Notes: a model not told the origin generated them from the letters alone. Counted from the first letter of the stretch, positions 1-6,190 are shown. The stretch: DNA of 6,615 bases from an uncultured beta proteobacterium (GCA_903930665.1 CAIYZI010000290.1:1-6615); one strand, 5' to 3'. Made by a program: numbers and translations.

Positions 1-147
1 GACATCATCTAACTTCATTTGAAATTCAAATACATCAAGACTGTCTAATTTAATGTCTGAAATTTTTGTTGACCCATTGATCTCTTGAGATTGATCAACA
101 AACTCACTGAGGATGTTGCAAATGACATTAACGGTTGGATTAGTCAA
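1..147 (-). CDS. Acyl carrier protein, 3' end missing (runs off left edge)
   Basis: The frame is open for 49 codons from a TTG at 147-145 to the window edge. The translation reads like the N-terminal two thirds of an acyl carrier protein: a first helix (VNVICNILSEFVD, residues 6-18), a loop with GSTKISD (25-31), then the phosphopantetheine site LDSLDVFEFQMKLDDV (34-49) with Ser36 as the predicted attachment residue, the same position as in classical ACPs. It would carry acyl intermediates as thioesters in the cytoplasm. The start is inferred: an in-frame TAA lies two codons upstream, no ATG is available in this frame, and AAGAG at 158-154 sits 6 bases before the TTG. The gene overlaps the stop of the P450-like gene by 8 bases, which suggests translational coupling. 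Whether it serves a dedicated pathway or general fatty acid synthesis cannot be told; a housekeeping ACP would not normally sit beside a P450, so a dedicated role is favoured. Confidence 0.85.
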   Translation of the reverse strand, partial: MTNPTVNVICNILSEFVDQSQEINGSTKISDIKLDSLDVFEFQMKLDDV

Positions 148-1180
148 TTTTTACTCTTATGGAAGTTGGGAAGTTAAAGACGCTATCTCCATTTCTGTAA
201 TTGAAATCAATCAACTCATAACTGACATCTAATGAGGAAATTGCTTCACTAAAAATACGCCACATATCTAAACTATATTTCATTCCTGGGCAGACATGTC
301 TTGTGGGTGCGGCAAAGTAAGTAGTTGAGTATTGGGGCATTGGATTAGTTTGATAACCTGATGACTCTATGTAAAGTTGAATTTTCTGATCTTTTAATAT
401 TGTTACATTTGAAATGACTATATCTTTAGATGCGACTCTTTCTAATAGTGATACTCCAGAGGCAGGCAAATCAAAATCGAATGATAGGTTGGTAAACTTG
501 CCTTTCGGGGTACATCTCAATGTTAGCAATAAAGAGTCTGAGAGTGAACCTAATAGTGAACTTGATCCAACCGCTAATAACGCAAGATGAAATATCTTGT
601 CTTCATACGGCATCTTGGAAGACATTTCATCAAGAACTTCTTCGAGATAGTTATTAATTTCTACTCTTTTTTTAATTGATGTTTTGTCATCTAAAACTCG
701 ACTCAAATCGGAAAAATTTAAATTAGATAGTTGAGGCATTCCTGCAATGACAGCATTTGATTTTTTTATCGCAGTATGAATTAAATCAATGAGGTCAATT
801 TCTTTATTTACACAATCATTTTTAATTTTCTGAACAACTAATTGAATCTCAGTTTTAAATACTTCTAGAGCATTTTTTTGATTTTTATTAATTTCAATAG
901 TAAATTTTTTTCTGAGTTCTTGATGAATATCTCCTTCATGGGCAAGGGGGAAAAGTTTCAGAATCTTAGATGAAATTTTTAGATCTAAATTAAATCGACT
1001 CGTCAATTGATCAATGTCGAAATCATGGACTCTAAAAGTATCGTCATTCAAAATTTGATCGATGAGTGTTCTATCGAAACATAACCATCTTTGGAAACTG
1101 TCTGACCAATAGATATTGGGTTGAATAGAAAAATATATACCCTTACTAGGGCATAGACTTTCAGATTGCGATGTAGTCAT
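140..1180 (-). CDS. Short, degenerate cytochrome P450-like protein
   Basis: This 346-residue protein resembles soluble bacterial P450s, which are usually about 400 residues. Visible landmarks are a C-helix HxxxR motif (H86, R90, a heme propionate contact), a stretch like the beta region before the meander (ERVASKDIVISNV, 247-259, with R248 matching the second propionate arginine), and a heme-ligand loop FAAPTRHVCPG (289-299) with Cys297 as the expected thiolate ligand, followed by the L-helix. Key positions are changed. The I-helix AGxET-type motif reads VGSSS (204-208), so the acid-alcohol pair is missing. The K-helix ExxR reads DFDL (235-238), so the nearly invariant arginine is gone. The spacing between I-helix and K-helix is also short. 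Heme binding is possible but normal oxygen activation is doubtful; it may be a non-oxidative, peroxide-using or non-catalytic relative. The overlap with an ACP gene suggests an acyl-ACP substrate (inference). The ATG at 1180 is the only good start: a TGA lies four codons upstream. The ribosome site is weak. Confidence 0.75.
   Translation of the reverse strand: MTTSQSESLCPSKGIYFSIQPNIYWSDSFQRWLCFDRTLIDQILNDDTFRVHDFDIDQLTSRFNLDLKISSKILKLFPLAHEGDIHQELRKKFTIEINKNQKNALEVFKTEIQLVVQKIKNDCVNKEIDLIDLIHTAIKKSNAVIAGMPQLSNLNFSDLSRVLDDKTSIKKRVEINNYLEEVLDEMSSKMPYEDKIFHLALLAVGSSSLLGSLSDSLLLTLRCTPKGKFTNLSFDFDLPASGVSLLERVASKDIVISNVTILKDQKIQLYIESSGYQTNPMPQYSTTYFAAPTRHVCPGMKYSLDMWRIFSEAISSLDVSYELIDFNYRNGDSVFNFPTSIRVKID
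154..158 (-). promoter_or_regulatory. Ribosome binding site deciding the TTG start of the ACP
   Basis: AAGAG on the minus strand, inside the last codons of the P450-like gene, is 6 bases before the TTG at 147. It supports initiation at that non-ATG codon, because the frame has no ATG between the upstream stop and the conserved ACP sequence. Confidence 0.5.
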
Positions 1181-1232
1181 TACGAAATTTCAAGCAAGAA
1201 ATGATGGTGGGGCTAGCCGAGTGGTTTTACTC

Positions 1233-1238
1233 AGTATA
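1233..1238 (-). promoter_or_regulatory. Possible -10 box for the P450-like/ACP operon
   Basis: TATACT on the minus strand is about 53 bases before the P450-like start. No convincing -35 lies 16-18 bases upstream, so this is a weak call. Some promoter is expected between here and position 1405, because the terminator of the neighbouring secreted-protein gene lies just upstream. Confidence 0.25.
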
Positions 1239-1376
1239 AAAGAATAGCTGATCATCTTATAAATGAGACTATTGATGATGAGTATGCATGTCATATATAA
1301 GCAATATGCTGCACTTAAAGATCGTTTACTTGCTGATTTATGCCACTTGAGTGAATTTGGTTAATTTGCCTCTTCT

Positions 1377-1391
1377 CGACCCATAAGAGAC
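1377..1391. repeat. Copy 1 of 15-bp repeat beyond a terminator
   Basis: CGACCCATAAGAGAC is identical at 2210-2224. Read on the minus strand, both copies follow a UUCG hairpin terminator by about 15-25 bases, and in both cases a second similar block (CAAGTGSCATAA) lies further on. It could be a dispersed intergenic repeat of the genome or a relic of duplication of the two secreted-protein units. Confidence 0.6.
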
Positions 1392-1404
1392 TCTCACTCA
1401 AAAG

Positions 1405-1427
1405 CAAAAACCACCCGAAGGTGGCTT
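1405..1427 (-). terminator. Intrinsic terminator of the 195-residue secreted protein gene
   Basis: On the minus strand the stem CCACC-TTCG-GGTGG (1424-1411) carries a UUCG tetraloop closed by C-G and is followed directly by five T and a further T-rich stretch. It lies about 27 bases after the stop codon at 1451. Flanking AAG/TTT bases can extend the stem with one G-T wobble. Confidence 0.85.
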
Positions 1428-1450
1428 GAGAACTACAAATGCTGGGCAAC

Positions 1451-2038
1451 TTAGGCCGTAGTCATCTGTTCTGTATTTTCTTTTTTATGACCAAACAAGA
1501 AGAACAAGCATCCTAATAGCAGCCCTACTTGGGGAATGAGTGAGGCGTTCATTTCAGGTGCTACTGGGCTAAGCGTAATGCTAAAACTATCAATAGGGGG
1601 GGAAAAGGATGCGTCAGCAGGGTTATTAACTTGCGCTAATGCTAGCGAACTGTACACAGCAAGAAAACCATTGCCGCCAGTTAGCAAACCAAGCGTGTTA
1701 GTGCCATAAAAAGTTTCATAAAAACCAAATTCTGAGTGAACGTCAATAATGAATTGCACACTTGCATTATTGGCACCGCCAGCAGACTGGTTTGCATAAC
1801 CATAAACGCCATTGATAGGAAAGATGGGGAAAGTAATGGGTGTACCGCCAGAAACCAAATTACTGATGGAGGTAAAGGGTAAGCTAGGGTCAGCTCCAGT
1901 ACTCGTGACCGTTCCAGTAAGAGTTACTCCAAAAAAGGTAGCAGTGAAATCGTAATTAGTCTGAGCGTGCACAGCTCCAGCAATCATCCAAGCACTTAAT
2001 ACAAACACTACAGTAGCAATTAGTTTTTTGATATTCAT
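1451..2038 (-). CDS. Secreted protein with PEP-CTERM-like C-terminal tail
   Basis: A 195-residue protein of unknown function. Residues 1-25 form a clear signal peptide (MNIKKLIATV start, hydrophobic core, AVHA before Gln26). The body (26-157) is rich in Gly, Thr, Ser, Asn and aromatic residues with beta-strand-like stretches such as FTATFFGVTLTGTVT, typical of extracellular PEP-CTERM-class proteins. The tail has three parts: an APEM box with a short linker (160-168), a hydrophobic segment beginning IPQVGLLLGC (168-182), and a basic HKKEN followed by seven more residues. This is the layout of exosortase-type sorting signals, although the box is PEM and not PEP. The start at 2038 was chosen over an ATG 36 codons upstream because the signal peptide begins exactly here and the likely promoter lies between the two; GGA sits 7 bases before this ATG. 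It probably ends up anchored, processed or released at the cell surface; the actual role is unknown. Confidence 0.8.
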   Translation of the reverse strand: MNIKKLIATVVFVLSAWMIAGAVHAQTNYDFTATFFGVTLTGTVTSTGADPSLPFTSISNLVSGGTPITFPIFPINGVYGYANQSAGGANNASVQFIIDVHSEFGFYETFYGTNTLGLLTGGNGFLAVYSSLALAQVNNPADASFSPPIDSFSITLSPVAPEMNASLIPQVGLLLGCLFFLFGHKKENTEQMTTA

Positions 2039-2073
2039 GCTTGTATCCAAAAGAGGGTGGTTAATCAAATACC

Positions 2074-2101
2074 AGTATATATAATCTTCATGTTCAACCA
2101 A
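2074..2101 (-). promoter_or_regulatory. Sigma70-like promoter of the 195-residue secreted protein
   Basis: On the minus strand TTGGTT (2101-2096), a 16-base spacer and TATACT (2079-2074) precede the chosen start at 2038, giving a predicted leader of roughly 30 bases. Its position inside the longer open frame argues against the upstream ATG at 2146. Confidence 0.5.
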
Positions 2102-2245
2102 CACCCGCAGCCACCCTTTTTTCACCCAAAAACAACAATTAAACAACCCGACAGTCTGCTGTTGGCCGTTTTCTGCCGTTTAGGAGGATTATGGCACTTG
2201 GGCAACTGCCGACCCATAAGAGACGGTGGCTAGGTAAAGAAAAAA
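2102..2245. other. Intergenic spacer with repeat-like sequence between the two secreted-protein units
   Basis: No gene is supported here. The stretch holds a 10-bp-spaced direct pair GCCGTTT (2165-2171 and 2175-2181), the palindrome-like GGCAACTGCC (2201-2210) and the second copy of the 15-bp repeat. Its GC content and short repeats differ from the AT-rich spacers elsewhere in the window, as expected of a dispersed intergenic repeat element. Confidence 0.5.
2210..2224. repeat. Copy 2 of 15-bp repeat beyond a terminator
   Basis: Identical to 1377-1391. Read on the minus strand it lies about 20 bases past the terminator of the 331-residue secreted protein and continues into GGCAGTTGCC, which is not shared with copy 1. 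Confidence 0.6.
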
Positions 2246-2259
2246 CCCACCGAAGTGGG
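2240..2259 (-). terminator. Intrinsic terminator of the 331-residue secreted protein gene
   Basis: On the minus strand CCCAC-TTCG-GTGGG (2259-2246) forms a stem with a UUCG tetraloop and is followed by a run of six T. It is about 26 bases after the stop codon at 2286. Design and spacing match the terminator at 1405-1427. Confidence 0.85.
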
Positions 2260-2285
2260 CTAAAAACAAAGCTGAACTAACTAAA

Positions 2286-3281
2286 TTAAGCCGTAAGCAT
2301 CGGTTCTGAATTTTCTTTCTTACGAGCCATCAAGAAGAACAAGCAACCGAGCAATAATCCAACTTGGGGAATCTGAGAAGCATTCATTTCAGGGGCCACG
2401 CCACCACCGCCAACTACAAGGTTATAGGAGCCAGGATTGCTATTGTCAGCAGCCAAGCTAAAGGTTAGACCATTAAAGGTTGGTGAAGATATTGTGAAGT
2501 TAGATGTAGTGAAGTTACCTTGCAATACATCCATATAGGTAGTGTTGCTTGCAATCGTAGAGGTGCCGCTGATACCAAAATTCATGGTGCCAGAAAGACT
2601 ATTGATGTAGGTATCCGTACCCATCAAAATACCGTAGTTTGAAGGGCTATTAATAATAATGTTGTAGTTGGTAGGCAGTAGGCCTGTATAGACCAAGGGA
2701 TTATTGCGACCCTGACCATTATTTAAGGTGGTAATGGTTCCATTATTACCAATACCGGCATAACCATTGGAGCTATTAATAGTTCCGGTGTTGGTGAGCG
2801 TAGTAATAACTCCGTTGGTGTTGTTATAAACTGAGTCCCAATATGCCCCTCCCCCGATAGTCCCACTATTGCTATTAGTAAACGTAGTAATAGTGCCATT
2901 GTTATAAACTGGATCATTTGATACTGATACGCTCATCGATCCGTTGTTCGTTATCACACCCACTGTGGCGTAACTACCCACAGATAATCCAGACAACCCA
3001 CTAATGGTGCCATTATTTGTAAATGAATTTAAATTGGGATTAGTTGAACCATCCCCAAGAGAAACTGCAAAGCCATATCCACTTGGTGAAACAGTTACCC
3101 CAGAGTTAATCGAGACGCTACTGCTGGGACCACCCGGACCGGTATACGAAAGGTCTTGACAGTCTGAAGTAATCAACACGCCGCTACAAGTCTGAGCTAA
3201 GACCATGTTCGAAGTTGCTAGTCCTGCAACCACAATGCTGGTGGCAAGGGCGATTTTATTCAATTTAGTCTTTATTTTCAT
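2286..3281 (-). CDS. Secreted repeat protein, autotransporter-passenger-like, with PEP-CTERM-like tail
   Basis: A 331-residue protein. Residues 1-29 are a signal peptide (basic MKIKTKLNK, hydrophobic core, VLA before Gln30). Residues 86-188 contain irregular repeats of the form NNGTITTLxN/NxGTI (for example 127-136, 153-170, 179-188), a pattern seen in right-handed beta-helix passengers of autotransporters. The following LPTNYNIIINSPSNYG stretch (202-217) also resembles passenger sequences I recall from betaproteobacterial autotransporters. There is no outer-membrane barrel domain. Instead the protein ends, after a GGGG linker (291-294), in nearly the same tail as the 195-residue neighbour: APEMNAS (296-302), IPQVGLLLGCLFFL (304-317), ARKKEN and seven more residues. 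Two cysteines near the mature N-terminus (Cys32, Cys41) could form a disulfide. The likely role is a surface or matrix protein; no enzyme motif was found. The ATG at 3281 is followed directly by the signal peptide; the ribosome site is weak. Confidence 0.8.
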   Translation of the reverse strand: MKIKTKLNKIALATSIVVAGLATSNMVLAQTCSGVLITSDCQDLSYTGPGGPSSSVSINSGVTVSPSGYGFAVSLGDGSTNPNLNSFTNNGTISGLSGLSVGSYATVGVITNNGSMSVSVSNDPVYNNGTITTFTNSNSGTIGGGAYWDSVYNNTNGVITTLTNTGTINSSNGYAGIGNNGTITTLNNGQGRNNPLVYTGLLPTNYNIIINSPSNYGILMGTDTYINSLSGTMNFGISGTSTIASNTTYMDVLQGNFTTSNFTISSPTFNGLTFSLAADNSNPGSYNLVVGGGGVAPEMNASQIPQVGLLLGCLFFLMARKKENSEPMLTA

Positions 3282-3316
3282 ATGCTTAACTTGTCAATAA
3301 AATAGTAGTTTCTTCA

Positions 3317-3345
3317 ATTATAATAGATGAGCATTAACAACTCAA
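3317..3345 (-). promoter_or_regulatory. Sigma70 promoter of the 331-residue secreted protein
   Basis: On the minus strand TTGAGT (3345-3340), a 17-base spacer and a perfect TATAAT (3322-3317) precede the start at 3281, with a leader of about 30 bases. Because AATTATAAT reads nearly the same both ways, a plus-strand TATAAT also exists at 3319-3324, but it has no -35 at a good distance. Confidence 0.7.
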
Positions 3346-3403
3346 TCAAATTATTTTCAGTAATTTCCCTTGGTTAGTTGTAAATCTTCAACACCTATTG
3401 ATC

Positions 3404-4849
3404 ATGCCCAACCTTATCCATTACCTTGACTTTCAAGCCAAAAGACACCCCCAGCGCTTGGCACTGAGTTATGGCAATAATGCTTTTAGTTTTTTGCAGT
3501 TGCACAAATTGGTCAAAAGTTTAGCTAAAAAACTCAGGGCTAGCGGTATTAAGCCGGGGCATATTGTCTCTACCCAACTCAATAATCCACCCCTTCACGT
3601 CGCAATGACTTTAGCCTTATTGCATGAAGCGACTATTTCGTGCTCGGTTGCCAATTACCTACAAATTCCACCAGAGGTTCCAGTCGATTTTTACTTGGTT
3701 GACCCCGAGCATTTAAGGGGCAACATTCCTGCAGAAAAATGCCTTCTCATTGATACCCCTTGGATTGAATCAGCAGTCTGTCAAACCTCTAGCGACAAGG
3801 CTTACGACTATTCGATTGAGAGTGACCTGTGCCGTCTCATCCTGTCTTCTGGCACCACGGGTACTCCAAAAGCCATCCCGATTACCCATACTACCCTTGC
3901 CTCCCGTTGTTTTCGTAGGGGCAATTTAGAGCCTCAATTGGGATGTGAGCTTTCTTTTTTTGATGTTTGTAGTTCTATTGGCTTTTATGCCATCTTCAAA
4001 CCACTTTTGACGGGCTTGCCCCTAGCATTGCCCTTTAGCTATGAGCATAGCCTGACTGAATTAAGTCGCCTCAAGATAACAAATCTAGGAGGCTCTCCAA
4101 TTCATCTAACCGAATTCATGCAATTCATTAAGTTACCTACTCCAAATTACCTTCAGCTTATTTCAACAGCAGGAAGTCATATTGGTGCAAATTTAATTAA
4201 TCAAATTAAAACTCATCTTTGCCCTAATGTTATTAGTCGATATGGCTCGTCTGAAACCAGTACCATGGCCATCTGCAGTGGCGAAGACCTCCTACGTCAT
4301 CCTGGAGCTGCGGGCTATGTATTGCCAGAAAATCAGCTGCAAATTGTTGATGAATTCTTTAAGCCTGTTCCCAGCGGAGGACTTGGCTTGATTGGAGTGA
4401 AAACTCCGGATATGGCTATAGAGTACTTCAATAACCCCAAAACGACGGGTGAGCACTTTATTGATGGCTGGTTCTATCCTGGAGATATGGGCTATCAACA
4501 AGAAGATGGACTAGTAGTTTTAAAAGGTAGACAGTCAGACGTCATCAATTTAGGCGGGGTAAAAGTAACGCCCAATACCATTGACCATTTTCTTTTAGAG
4601 CAACCAGGGGTAATCGATTGCGCTACCATTGGGTTTACCAATGCCCTAGGCATTGAAGAACTGTATACAGCAGTGGTAGTGCAAGCTGGCACTCATACAT
4701 CACAGCTAAGCAAACTCATCATTAATCAATTGCCACCAATATACAACTCAACAAAATTAATTACGCTGACAGCAATCCCACGTAATGCTGCCGGGAAGGT
4801 GATTCGGGGGGGGTTAAAGGAAGACCTTAAACACCTCCTGTCTAAATGA
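3404..4849 (+). CDS. Class I adenylate-forming acyl/aryl ligase (AMP-binding enzyme)
   Basis: A 481-residue member of the ANL superfamily, which activates a carboxylic acid with ATP to an acyl-AMP and normally passes it to CoA or a carrier-protein thiol. All core motifs are present: P-loop SSGTTGTPK (148-156), YGSSET (280-285), GWFYPGD (355-361) with the ribose-binding Asp361, the hinge LKGRQSD (373-379) with GG at 384-385, and the C-terminal PRNAAGK (459-465) whose Lys465 is the catalytic lysine of the adenylation half-reaction. The small C-terminal domain is therefore intact. The length is slightly under that of typical acyl-CoA synthetases. The substrate cannot be read from sequence; long-insertion features of fatty-acyl-AMP ligases are not evident. 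ATG at 3404 is preferred over TTG at 3398; neither has a good ribosome site. An ACP lies about 3.3 kb away on the other strand, so carrier loading is possible but unproven. A run of eight G at 4806-4813 falls just after the catalytic lysine codon. Confidence 0.9.
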   Translation: MPNLIHYLDFQAKRHPQRLALSYGNNAFSFLQLHKLVKSLAKKLRASGIKPGHIVSTQLNNPPLHVAMTLALLHEATISCSVANYLQIPPEVPVDFYLVDPEHLRGNIPAEKCLLIDTPWIESAVCQTSSDKAYDYSIESDLCRLILSSGTTGTPKAIPITHTTLASRCFRRGNLEPQLGCELSFFDVCSSIGFYAIFKPLLTGLPLALPFSYEHSLTELSRLKITNLGGSPIHLTEFMQFIKLPTPNYLQLISTAGSHIGANLINQIKTHLCPNVISRYGSSETSTMAICSGEDLLRHPGAAGYVLPENQLQIVDEFFKPVPSGGLGLIGVKTPDMAIEYFNNPKTTGEHFIDGWFYPGDMGYQQEDGLVVLKGRQSDVINLGGVKVTPNTIDHFLLEQPGVIDCATIGFTNALGIEELYTAVVVQAGTHTSQLSKLIINQLPPIYNSTKLITLTAIPRNAAGKVIRGGLKEDLKHLLSK

Positions 4850-4856
4850 GGGGTTT
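4829..4856. other. Imperfect inverted repeat at the convergent gene ends
   Basis: AAACACCTC (4829-4837) can pair with GAGGGGTTT (4848-4856) with one mismatch and a 10-base loop. It spans both stop codons of the converging ligase and solute-binding genes. It may act as a weak two-way terminator, but the T-run is short (three T) and a transcript overlap is equally plausible. Confidence 0.3.
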
Positions 4857-5811
4857 ACTCAGAATCAATCAGTAAATTTTCAAGAAGCTTGCCATATAGC
4901 TCATAATTTTTTGCTAGCATCATATTGAATTGCTCAGAATTGATTGGTGAGGTCTCAATGCCACTATCGAGCAATTTTTTTTGAATTTCAGGTTTAGAAA
5001 TTACAGCATTAATTTCTTTGTTTAATTTGTCTACCAAAGGTTTGGGTGTTCGCACTGGAACAACAAAACCAAACCAACTCGTAATGTTAAAGTCTGGCAC
5101 AACATCTGAAATAAGTGTCGTTTTGGGGAAGATATCTAAGCGCTTTTTTCCAGAAATTCCAAGCAGTTGCAGTTGTCCGCTATCAATAAAACCAATCATT
5201 GAAGGAAGTGCGTTGAACATATATTGCACATTCCCCGTCAGTAAGTCAGACATAGCCAAGGAGCTTCCCTTGTATTGAATCTGCTGACTTTTAATCCCAG
5301 TTTTTTGAGAGAAATCTAGCCCAGCCAATCCTTGTGTGGATGTGCTACCCAGTGAAGCCCAATTGAGTTTATCGGGATGAGACCTGGCATATTCAACAAA
5401 TTCTCGCAAGTTATGAATGCCTAATTTTGGGCTGACCACTAAAGCCATTGGAGCATGGCCAATAAATGCTATACCTGTAAAGTCTTTAATCGGGTCATAG
5501 GAATTTTTAATAACAGATGGAGCAGTTAAAAATCCTGGGCTTATGAGCCCAATCACATGGCCATCTGGCACAGATTTGGCAACATAATTCATGCCAATAG
5601 TATTGCTTGCCCCTGGTCTATTATCGATGATGACAGTTTGATTAAGTCGCTCAGAAAGTTGATGACCAATTAAACGAGCCAGCTGGTCTGCGCCCCCTCC
5701 AACATTATAAGGAACGACAATGGTGATGGGTTTAACTGGATAATATCCTTGAGCCCTCAAGGGTGTGCAAAAAGATATGCAAATAAAGCACAAAGCACTA
5801 AAAATACGCAC
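4855..5811 (-). CDS. Bug/TctC-family periplasmic solute-binding protein
   Basis: A 318-residue protein of the tripartite tricarboxylate transporter receptor family (Bug proteins), which bind carboxylates or other small organic acids in the periplasm. Residues 1-20 form a signal peptide ending LRA before Gln21. Family hallmarks are YPVKPITIVVPY..GGGAD (24-42), the NRPGASNTIG loop (64-73) followed by VAKSVPDG (77-84), and the second-domain stretch QYKGSSLAMSDLLTGNVQ (179-196) that closes the binding cleft. The length is normal. No TctA/TctB membrane subunits are present, as is usual for orphan Bug genes in Betaproteobacteria, so it may share a transporter or act as a sensor. The start is set at GTG 5811: GAAGGG ends 6 bases upstream, whereas the TTG codons at 5814 and 5817 lie too close to it. 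The ligand is unknown; the family folds without an acid/base catalyst. Confidence 0.9.
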   Translation of the reverse strand: MRIFSALCFICISFCTPLRAQGYYPVKPITIVVPYNVGGGADQLARLIGHQLSERLNQTVIIDNRPGASNTIGMNYVAKSVPDGHVIGLISPGFLTAPSVIKNSYDPIKDFTGIAFIGHAPMALVVSPKLGIHNLREFVEYARSHPDKLNWASLGSTSTQGLAGLDFSQKTGIKSQQIQYKGSSLAMSDLLTGNVQYMFNALPSMIGFIDSGQLQLLGISGKKRLDIFPKTTLISDVVPDFNITSWFGFVVPVRTPKPLVDKLNKEINAVISKPEIQKKLLDSGIETSPINSEQFNMMLAKNYELYGKLLENLLIDSE

Positions 5812-5817
5812 CAACAA

Positions 5818-5822
5818 CCCTT
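5818..5822 (-). promoter_or_regulatory. Ribosome binding site deciding the GTG start of the Bug/TctC gene
   Basis: AAGGG on the minus strand is followed by TTGTTG and then GTG (5811-5809). The 6-base gap fits GTG; TTG at 5817 would touch the site. The overlapping ATG at 5827 is in another frame and gives only a 22-residue peptide. Confidence 0.5.
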
Positions 5823-5874
5823 CATTTGAATGTATGTCAATAGATCATACTTAAACTTACGACTGTAGTTTTTT

Positions 5875-5895
5875 TTGGCGTCACTTATTCGCCAA
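5875..5895. repeat. Inverted repeat with 6-bp arms upstream of the Bug/TctC gene
   Basis: TTGGCG and CGCCAA flank a 9-base loop, next to a run of eight or more T on the plus strand. On the minus strand the run is A-rich and follows the stem, so it is not an ordinary terminator. It could be an operator for the gene starting at 5811, about 65 bases away. Confidence 0.35.
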
Positions 5896-6190
5896 TTTCT
5901 GCCTACTAGAGCGTCTAAATTAACCCTATTTGATGGTCAGCTGCAGCCTGGAATACAGTCATTGATGATCTAGGGAGTGTTTACCCCCCCCTCATGTTCC
6001 AAAACTAGTTAAATCGTAGGATGGTGATATTTCTTAAAAAGGGATGAATGTTTTTTGACCCACCCACTACCCAAACTTACAAGTGCAATAAATAGTTACA
6101 GGATGTGCCTGAGTAATGCAAGACAACATATATGCCACAAGGCCTATATAGATACTTGAGGTACAGCGCCTTAAGGCTAGTTATTCTTAA

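Larger units (their letters stand above)
1181..1404. other. Intergenic region between the P450-like gene and the 195-residue secreted protein
   Basis: This AT-rich stretch has no gene I can support. It holds the leader of the P450-like/ACP operon, a small palindrome GGCTAGCC near 1211-1218, and, at 1377-1391, one copy of a 15-bp repeat also found at 2210-2224. A 33-codon plus-strand reading frame near 1263-1364 lacks a ribosome binding site and matches no family I know. Confidence 0.6.

Noticed and set aside
1263..1364. Plus-strand 33-codon frame starting ATGAGACTA
   Set aside because: It has no ribosome binding site, overlaps the presumed leader of the P450-like operon on the other strand, and is not recognised.
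2039..2146. N-terminal extension of 36 residues on the 195-residue secreted protein
   Set aside because: It would put a signal peptide in the middle of the protein, and a plausible promoter lies within this stretch. It does not look like coding sequence.
2723..2917. Minus-strand open frame of 64 codons inside the repeat protein
   Set aside because: It is a shifted reading of the repeat region of the 331-residue secreted protein; its apparent repeats merely mirror those of the real frame.
4292..4692. Two minus-strand open frames of 65-69 codons
   Set aside because: Both are antisense to conserved ligase motifs and show no independent coding features.
5018..5278. Plus-strand open frame of 86 codons
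   Set aside because: It lies wholly inside the well supported Bug/TctC gene on the other strand and has no family features.
5762..5827. Short frame from ATG at 5827 with a hydrophobic peptide
   Set aside because: It is a shifted reading of the Bug/TctC signal peptide codons and ends after 22 residues; the binding protein's own frame explains the sequence.
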